Part shown: positions 41,645 through 42,626 of the stretch, in pieces
How positions within the stretch are numbered: position 1 is the stretch's first letter
How the letters are laid out: every line of letters starts with the position of its first letter
Source of the DNA: Thermoplasmata archaeon
GTDB taxonomy: Archaea; Thermoplasmatota; Thermoplasmata; Thermoplasmatales; Thermoplasmataceae
Assembly (NCBI GenBank): GCA_021802055.1
Contig: JAKAAY010000014.1
Span: 1-42,626 of the forward strand
DNA: 42,626 bases
Direction: 5' to 3'
The notes under the pieces: model-generated
The model's input: only the letters and a program-made list of their open reading frames with translations
Told to the model about the DNA's origin: nothing
The model's database searches: none
Made by a program: the position numbers and the translations under genes

Positions 41645-42286
41645 ATGCGTCACTACGACTCCGATGAAGTGGCAGAGAATTACCATAAAACCTTTACATC
41701 CGGCTCGGAAAGTAGTGAGACAAAAAGAAGAGCAGCGGCAAGATATAATAAATTCATATCGAGGCTTAAGAAGGGAGGGCACGTTTTGGATGCGGGATGC
41801 GGGACAGGAAGATTTGTCCGTTATTTCATGAGCTCAGGTCTCCAAGTAACCGGGATCGATAATTCTATCTCAATGATCAGGAGAGCTGCGGAAGAGAACC
41901 CAGTTGCAGTGTTTAAAGTGATGGACATTCGCCATCTGGATTTTCCGAAGAACCATTTCGATGGTGTATGGAATGTGGCCACCCTGCTTCACCTGAACGA
42001 GCCCGGTGTCAGAAGTGCCATGCGGGAAGCAATGAGAGTTTTGAAAGGGGAAGGAACCATGTTTCTGGCCACCCGAACCAGCGACAAGAATATGAGAAAA
42101 ATAGAGGGGTCTACAGAAGGAGGAAAGATCACAGTTAATTATTATTCTCCTCATACTTTGGAGGAAATTATGATATCATCGGGTTTTGAAATTATAGAAA
42201 TGAGCGTCGAACCCGATGACTTTTCAAGACCATTTGATTATGTATATGCACTGGCAAAGCCGTCTGCCTCTACTAGTGGCCATTAA
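41645..42286 (+). CDS. Class I SAM-dependent methyltransferase
   Basis: This protein of 213 residues from ATG 41645 has the Rossmann-type SAM site VLDAGCGTGRFVRYF, followed by VTGIDNSISMI (acidic loop binding the SAM ribose), KVMDIRHLDF and VWNVATLLHL. It belongs to the large Methyltransf_11/UbiE-like group. The substrate cannot be told; small molecules such as quinones, lipids or metabolites are usual for this shape. An in-frame ATG at 41633 would add four residues, but the TATA-like box argues for 41645. Neighbours give no functional hint. Confidence 0.85.
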   Translation: MRHYDSDEVAENYHKTFTSGSESSETKRRAAARYNKFISRLKKGGHVLDAGCGTGRFVRYFMSSGLQVTGIDNSISMIRRAAEENPVAVFKVMDIRHLDFPKNHFDGVWNVATLLHLNEPGVRSAMREAMRVLKGEGTMFLATRTSDKNMRKIEGSTEGGKITVNYYSPHTLEEIMISSGFEIIEMSVEPDDFSRPFDYVYALAKPSASTSGH

Positions 42287-42626
42287 AGGTCACTGTTTTC
42301 TTGGTTGTTTTAGGATACGGGCAATTGTAATCACGAACCTTTGTTTATTCCTGCAGGACTAGTACAGTATGGGAGTAAGACCGGCCATAAGATGCAGGCT
42401 TCTCCTTCTTTCAAGCCGTTTTATATTGCCCATCTCTGCAACAACATCCGTAGCGGGATGCACATGGCTCCCGGGCTGGTCATCAGGGGATTCACATCCC
42501 GTTTCCGATGGTGCATCCGGCCATCTCATAGTGCTTGTTTATGTTTCCATCTTCTTTCGATTCTCCATTTCGCATGGGTCCACAGAAAAGAAATTGTAAT
42601 GGATCTAACTCTATCGTAATTCAGAT
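42287..42626. other. Window end, no assignable gene
   Basis: Rightward open frames exist. One from an ATG at 42369 to 42599 (76 residues) has two hydrophobic stretches and an AT-rich TTTGTTTATT (42340-42349) about 25 bases upstream, so it could be a small membrane peptide. The overlapping frame 42341-42619 is equally open. Neither resembles a known family, so I leave both unassigned. Confidence 0.3.

Noticed and set aside
42341-42619. Rightward 92-residue open frame at the window end
   Set aside because: It overlaps another open frame (42369-42599) and has unusual Cys/His/Arg composition; neither can be preferred, so no gene is called.
1-42626. CRISPR arrays, toxin-antitoxin pairs or prophage genes
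   Set aside because: No regularly spaced repeats, no adjacent small antitoxin/toxin-like pairs and no phage structural genes were seen; the lone HNH gene is not enough to call a defence system.

Overview
The window looks like a chromosomal segment of an acidophilic archaeon of the Thermoplasmatales (Euryarchaeota). The evidence is the mix of archaeal and lineage-typical genes: a VAT/Cdc48-type double AAA ATPase, archaeal release factor aRF1, archaeosine radical SAM enzyme RaSEA, archaeal-type UMP kinase, ThiL and IleRS, a thioredoxin reductase without a normal NADPH site, an S53 acid protease with Thermoplasmatales-style C-terminal repeats, and genes fitting the mevalonate-3-phosphate branch described from Thermoplasma. 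Most transcription units carry an AT-rich TATA-like box about 24 to 30 bases before the start codon, so leaderless mRNA seems to be the rule; I used box spacing to choose several starts. No rRNA, tRNA, CRISPR array, intact insertion sequence or prophage was seen.

Layout. 1-5.9 kb: a cut-off small gene, a membrane protein, a YyaL/SPATA20-like thioredoxin-domain protein, an ArsB-type permease, two tandem histidine phosphatases and a GAF/fRMsr-like protein. 5.9-6.2 kb: non-coding, with a solo hairpin resembling an IS200/IS605 end. 6.2-13.6 kb: cysS, a nicotinamidase-like hydrolase and nicotinate phosphoribosyltransferase (NAD salvage), a large membrane-anchored sedolisin and two small exported proteins. 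13.5-18 kb: a HAD phosphatase, a zinc alcohol dehydrogenase/acryloyl-CoA reductase-like enzyme, a chlorite-dismutase/HemQ-family protein with a winged-helix regulator, and divergent trxA-trxB. 18.1-21.3 kb: a tyrosine catabolic operon (4-hydroxyphenylpyruvate dioxygenase, fumarylacetoacetase-family hydrolase, homogentisate dioxygenase). 21.3-26 kb: Nudix, PPC/DUF296, glutamyl-tRNA reductase, metallophosphoesterase, aminotransferase and a small membrane protein. 26.1-31.2 kb: RaSEA and thiL, then a four-gene overlapping operon: a degenerate isochorismatase-like protein, a 2-phosphoglycerate-kinase-like P-loop kinase (probable mevalonate-3-phosphate 5-kinase), a diphosphomevalonate-decarboxylase homologue (probable mevalonate 3,5-bisphosphate decarboxylase) and an HNH protein. 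31.2-33.3 kb: a DAO-family oxidoreductase and a FadR/FCD GntR regulator. 33.7-42.3 kb: vat, a PRC-barrel protein, aRF1, UMP kinase, ileS and a methyltransferase.

The most interesting item is the 28.2-31.2 kb operon. It joins two steps of the acidophile mevalonate route and flanks them with a protein whose isochorismatase-type catalytic residues all appear replaced and with an HNH-motif protein of unknown role. Second are the redox/heme locus at 15.3-18 kb, with two perfect 11-bp inverted repeats, and the tyrosine operon that lacks a maleylacetoacetate isomerase.
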